DNA from: Lachnospiraceae bacterium
GTDB lineage: Bacteria > Bacillota > Clostridia > Lachnospirales > Lachnospiraceae
Assembly: GCA_022793065.1 (NCBI GenBank)
Contig: JAAWCE010000041.1
Coordinates: forward strand, 44,690-108,689
Direction: 5' to 3'
DNA: 64,000 bases
The position numbers were made by a program, and so were the translations under genes. Numbering within the stretch: position 1 is the stretch's first letter; the number at the start of each line of letters is the position of its first letter. Of this stretch, positions 60,847 to 64,000 are shown piece by piece. The notes under the pieces are model-generated. The model saw nothing but the letters and a program-made list of their open reading frames with translations, had not been told where the DNA came from and did no database searches.

Positions 60847-63207
60847 ATGGCATGGACAGGATTGGCGTTGACTGTGGAAGGGCGTAATGCCCTTAACCAA
60901 GCACAGTTATCTAATAGGATGAATTTCAAATCCATTGTAGTAGGTGATGGAAGTGCACCGGCAAATTTTGGTACACAAAAGGGGCTGGTACATCAATTGT
61001 ATGAAATTACGGATATCAAAGTAGATGAAATAACCGGAGGATGTACTGTTACCGGGGACTTCCCTAAGGTTGATTATGACTATTATTTCAGGGAAATTGG
61101 ATTGATCGTAACAACGGAGGATGGGGAAAAGCTGTATGTATATGACAACTGTGGCGACGATGCGCAGTACATAGTGAGCAGTACGGGGGCGGAAACTCTA
61201 AAGAAAAGAATTCGGTTGTCGCTGGCAATATCGGATGTGGCAGAGATTACGGTATCGGAGCCGCAGATATTATATGTGGCGTATGATGAGTATGAAGACA
61301 CAGTAGAAATGTTGGATGCCAAAATAGCAGAAAAAGAAGCAAAGCTGAGGGAAGAAATAACTGTGGAATCCGGACGGGCTCAAGAAGTGGAAGAACAACT
61401 GGAAAAAGAGATGAAAGCGGAGGTTTCACGGGCAGAAAGGACAGAAAAGAATCTGCAGGATAAAATGGAAGCAGAAGTCAACCGGGCAAAAGAAAAAGAA
61501 TCACAACTGGAAACTGCCATCGGAGAAAAGGCAGATGCGGAGCTGGTTGACAGGCATATGTCGGATGCGGTGAAGCATGTTACGGCAGCGGAACGTACAA
61601 ATTGGAATGATGCAAACACAAAGAAACATACCCACAGCAATAAAACAGTTTTAGACGGAATAACTTCGACGCTTATTAACGGATGGAACAGTGCAGTTAC
61701 ACATATTTCGGATACAGTGAAACATGTGACAGAAAGCGAGCGGACGAATTGGAATGATGCAAATACAAAGAAACATACCCACAGCAATAAAACAGTTTTG
61801 GACGGAATAACTTCGACGCTTATTAACGGATGGAATAGTGCAGTCACACATATTTCGGATGCGGTAAAGCATGTGACAACGGCAGAACGAAACAAGTGGA
61901 ATAATGGGTCACATAATTATGGTAAATGCAGTACTGCGGCCGCCACGCAGATTAAGATTGTGGAATGTGCCGGGTTTACATTGACAGAAGGCGCGGAGGT
62001 CACAGTTGTATTTTCTAACAAAAATACGGCAAGCAATCCTTGGATGAACGTCAATGGCACAGGAGCAAAGTCTGTTTATTACAAACATAAATATGTACCC
62101 GCAGGATGGCTAGAGGCAGCCATTCCTCTTACCTTTCGGTACTATAATGGCGTGTGGAATCTGACGGGTTACACATCACCGTCATCTGTTATTCCCAAGG
62201 GAAATGGAAGTGCTGCAATTGGTACGGAAGAAACATTTGCGCGCGGCGATCATGTACATCCGTTACAGACGTCGGTTAGTGGGAATGCAGGGACAGCGAC
62301 AAAATTATTGACTGCCCGTAAGATATCTGTCAGTGGTGATGTATTGGGAAATGGAATTGCATTTGATGGAACAAAAGATATAAACATTTTAACGTACAGA
62401 CGTGGATGTGTTGTTGGGCAGTCGGGTTCGGCAACAGCTAAACCATGGTATATATTTGCCACTATTGCTGTAAATAAGGCATATGAGGACAGATCAATTA
62501 CATTTCATGTATCTAATAAATATGGGGGAGCGGCATCAAGAGATATCGGTATATTAACGGCTCATTTCAGAACTAACGGCAGTATTATGATGGAAGATGC
62601 ACAATTAGTGTGGGAGTATGCACTTTCCGACATAAACCCTGACAATTTTGTCTTAGCATACAAAAATGAAGGAAGCACGGTCAATGTATCGTTGTATACA
62701 AAAATTGATGTATCATACAAACATTACCATTTTGATGTAATATCAGAGGGAAACAGAACAGAAAGAGGCACCAACCAATGGGAATTATATAGTCGTTCTA
62801 TGGATGGCGGATCAAGTGCCATTTCCAGCGGATTTGTACAAGTTAAAAGTACTCTTGCAACCCTCAAGAACAATGTATCCAACATGTTAATCCCTATGTA
62901 TATGGGATTTCAAACACTGAAAGGAGATAAGGAACTGACCCTCCAAATTAAGGAGTTTGTATTTGGGGGCGACGGGCATACTCAGTGGATAACATGGGAA
63001 GATATTGGCTTGACCAAAAACTACGCAGATGTTGTGGTTCTGTGCCAATCGACGTATTCAAACGCCGGAGATATTGTATGGATAGGATGGGAACGTGCCG
63101 GGACAGATGTCGGGAAAGATAAAAGCAGGTTTATAGCAATGTCTAGTGGATGGAAAAATTATACAGGGACCCTTTGGGTTACATATTTTGTTGCTGGGAC
63201 AAATTAA
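60847..63207 (+). CDS. Tail fibre/collar protein with tandem repeat
   Basis: A 786-residue fibre. The N-terminal attachment part (MAWTGLALTVEGRNALNQAQ, then FYNYFREIGLI-like YYFREIGLIVTTEDG) is the phage tail-collar type. A coiled-coil stretch (about 150-235) rich in Glu/Lys leads to two and a half 49-residue repeats (VKHVTAAERTNWNDANTKKH and so on). A middle region contains the tail-tip motif GDHVHPLQTSVSGNAGTATK. The C-terminal 250 residues are a distinct receptor-binding-like domain. ATG 60847 has GGGAG 8 bases upstream. Confidence 0.9.
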   Translation: MAWTGLALTVEGRNALNQAQLSNRMNFKSIVVGDGSAPANFGTQKGLVHQLYEITDIKVDEITGGCTVTGDFPKVDYDYYFREIGLIVTTEDGEKLYVYDNCGDDAQYIVSSTGAETLKKRIRLSLAISDVAEITVSEPQILYVAYDEYEDTVEMLDAKIAEKEAKLREEITVESGRAQEVEEQLEKEMKAEVSRAERTEKNLQDKMEAEVNRAKEKESQLETAIGEKADAELVDRHMSDAVKHVTAAERTNWNDANTKKHTHSNKTVLDGITSTLINGWNSAVTHISDTVKHVTESERTNWNDANTKKHTHSNKTVLDGITSTLINGWNSAVTHISDAVKHVTTAERNKWNNGSHNYGKCSTAAATQIKIVECAGFTLTEGAEVTVVFSNKNTASNPWMNVNGTGAKSVYYKHKYVPAGWLEAAIPLTFRYYNGVWNLTGYTSPSSVIPKGNGSAAIGTEETFARGDHVHPLQTSVSGNAGTATKLLTARKISVSGDVLGNGIAFDGTKDINILTYRRGCVVGQSGSATAKPWYIFATIAVNKAYEDRSITFHVSNKYGGAASRDIGILTAHFRTNGSIMMEDAQLVWEYALSDINPDNFVLAYKNEGSTVNVSLYTKIDVSYKHYHFDVISEGNRTERGTNQWELYSRSMDGGSSAISSGFVQVKSTLATLKNNVSNMLIPMYMGFQTLKGDKELTLQIKEFVFGGDGHTQWITWEDIGLTKNYADVVVLCQSTYSNAGDIVWIGWERAGTDVGKDKSRFIAMSSGWKNYTGTLWVTYFVAGTN
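61570..61893 (+). repeat. Tandem 147-bp repeats in the tail fibre gene
   Basis: GTGAAGCATGT, GTGAAACATGT and GTAAAGCATGT begin units at 61570, 61717 and 61864, a constant 147-bp step. The first two are full copies nearly identical in sequence; the third is partial. Each encodes 49 residues ending near THISD. Confidence 0.95.
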
Positions 63208-63366
63208 AATAATATTTGGATAGCTATTTCCTAAATAACATACCAGTAAGGTATTTATGAAAGAAAAAAGAGTAGGCTCATAAGACAGGAATAATAATAG
63301 TACCAAAGTGTAACCTGTTGCAAGAGGTATATTGTCAGCAAAAAAAGGAAGGAGGTGTAAGCATCG

Positions 63367-63672
63367 GTGAAAGACATAATAATACAGACCTATACCATAG
63401 CGCTGCCCATATTGTTAGGGTATATTGTGTGGTTGTTAAAACAGAGAAAGAAAGGTGAGGATGCCAACAGCAGAGGAACTATGCTGTTATTGCGGGTACA
63501 GCTCATTGAGTATCATGACAGATACATAGCATTGGGGCATATCCCATCCTATGCCTATGAAAATTTTGTGGAGATGTATGAGGCATACCATTGTCTGGGA
63601 GGCAATGGTATGGTGACACATATGTACGAAGAAGTGAAAAAGCTGGAAATCAGAAAGGAGATAAATGAATGA
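63367..63672 (+). CDS. Phage membrane protein, probable holin-accessory
   Basis: A 101-residue protein with one N-terminal membrane helix (IIIQTYTIALPILLGYIVWL) and a soluble helical tail containing HDRYIALGHIPSYAYENFVE. This small family is common just before holin genes in clostridial phages. The GTG start at 63367 follows GGAGGTG by about 9 bases. The stop overlaps the next start (ATGA). Confidence 0.8.
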   Translation: MKDIIIQTYTIALPILLGYIVWLLKQRKKGEDANSRGTMLLLRVQLIEYHDRYIALGHIPSYAYENFVEMYEAYHCLGGNGMVTHMYEEVKKLEIRKEINE

Positions 63673-63884
63673 AGAAAAGGGATTGGATTGAATGGATTAA
63701 GAGGGCGGGCATCAGAGCGGTTAAGACAGTGGCCCAGGCTGCAATCGCGGGAATCGGGACAGCGGCGGTATTGGGGGCAGTGGATTGGAGATATGTGACA
63801 TCGGCGTCCGTACTGGCAGGGGTATTATCCATGCTGACATCTGTGGCGGGACTGCCGGAACTGAAAGATAAGACAGGAGTGTGA
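63669..63884 (+). CDS. Holin (r1t-like)
   Basis: A 71-residue membrane protein with two helices (VKTVAQAAIAGIGTAAVLGA and VTSASVLAGVLSMLTSVAG) and a short charged tail (LPELKDKTGV), the layout of phi r1t-type holins that form pores for the endolysin. The amidase gene starts 7 bases downstream. Confidence 0.9.
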   Translation: MKKRDWIEWIKRAGIRAVKTVAQAAIAGIGTAAVLGAVDWRYVTSASVLAGVLSMLTSVAGLPELKDKTGV

Positions 63885-63891
63885 GAGTGGT

Positions 63892-64000
63892 ATGAGAATC
63901 AATGTACATGCCGGGCATAACCCGGATGGAAAAGCAGCCTGTGGAGCAATCGGATTTCTCAGGGAATCAACGGAAAACAGAAAAGTAAAGGACGCCGTAA
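63892..64000 (+). CDS. N-acetylmuramoyl-L-alanine amidase, 5' part only
   Basis: Begins MRINVHAGHNPDGKAACGAI, typical of Amidase_3 endolysins (the H in VHAGHNP is a zinc ligand). Only about 36 residues are in the window. It completes a holin-endolysin lysis cassette. Confidence 0.88.
   Translation, partial: MRINVHAGHNPDGKAACGAIGFLRESTENRKVKDAV

Larger units (their letters stand above)
57599..64000. mobile_element. Prophage-derived module (incomplete, runs off right edge)
   Basis: Contains ImmA/IrrE and Xre repressor genes leftward, then a rightward run of baseplate J, YmfQ-like protein, tail fibre, two lysis-type membrane proteins and the start of an amidase. Head, terminase, portal, tube, sheath, tape-measure and integrase genes are absent from the visible part. 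The control region retains intact operators. It may be a remnant, a tailocin-like unit or a fragment continuing past the window. Confidence 0.8.

Noticed and set aside
1..64000. tRNA, rRNA, CRISPR array or intact insertion sequence
   Set aside because: None could be identified by eye; no transposase-like gene is present among the open frames.

Overview
The window looks like a chromosomal segment of a low-to-mid GC, strictly anaerobic Firmicute, most likely a Lachnospiraceae (Clostridium cluster XIVa) gut bacterium. The reasons are strong AGGAGG-type ribosome sites, sigma-A promoters of TTGACA/17 bp/TATAAT form, a PerR-rubrerythrin-rubredoxin oxidative-stress operon, LytTR/GHKL signalling, and VanG/VanT-type ligase and racemase genes. 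No rRNA, tRNA, CRISPR array or complete insertion sequence was seen.

Layout. 1-6.3 kb: housekeeping genes (murG running off the left edge, a TSCPD protein, pgi, a 2-hydroxyacid dehydrogenase, a GtrA protein). 6.3-10.1 kb: a minus-strand operon of ECF sigma factor, membrane protein, ABC ATPase and ABC permease. 10.3-11.6 kb: luxS-mtnN (activated-methyl cycle and AI-2). 11.7-15.3 kb: a small protein, a stand-alone ATPase, and a FIST protein with a soluble chemoreceptor. 15.4-20.8 kb: a LytTR/GHKL two-component pair above two ABC exporter half-transporters. 21-24 kb: a secreted Cys/His repeat protein and a SulP anion transporter. 24-25.3 kb: perR, a reverse-rubrerythrin-type protein and rubredoxin. 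25.3-28.9 kb: vanG-like ligase and vanT-like racemase. 29-31.9 kb: a lipoprotein and a GntR/ABC operon with a clear operator. 32-36.6 kb: a solute-binding lipoprotein paired with a GGDEF-EAL c-di-GMP enzyme. 36.7-43.4 kb: an OmpR two-component system, an RsmF-like methyltransferase and RecD2. 43.8-47.6 kb: an AT-rich island with two tandem HTH regulators and two exported proteins. 47.8-56.9 kb: an RluA-type pseudouridine synthase, an AI-2E family permease, a kinase-phosphatase-ligase RNA-repair protein, a BlaI/BlaR1 pair and an unusual ParB-like/BMP fusion. 57.6-64 kb: a prophage-derived module (ImmA/IrrE, Xre repressor, baseplate J, YmfQ-like protein, fibre, holins, amidase) running off the right edge.

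Two families of dispersed non-coding repeats stand out. The first is a structured element of about 140-170 bp, present three times (3919-4087, 7465-7635, 13911-14050). It is always in the sense orientation and always abuts the ribosome-binding site of the downstream gene. The second is a GTTGACACA/TGTGTCAAC palindromic unit, present three times (20757-20820, 40898-40950, 40994-41051), upstream of the LytTR regulator and of recD2. Well-defined operators can be read for the GntR regulator, PerR, BlaI and the prophage repressor.
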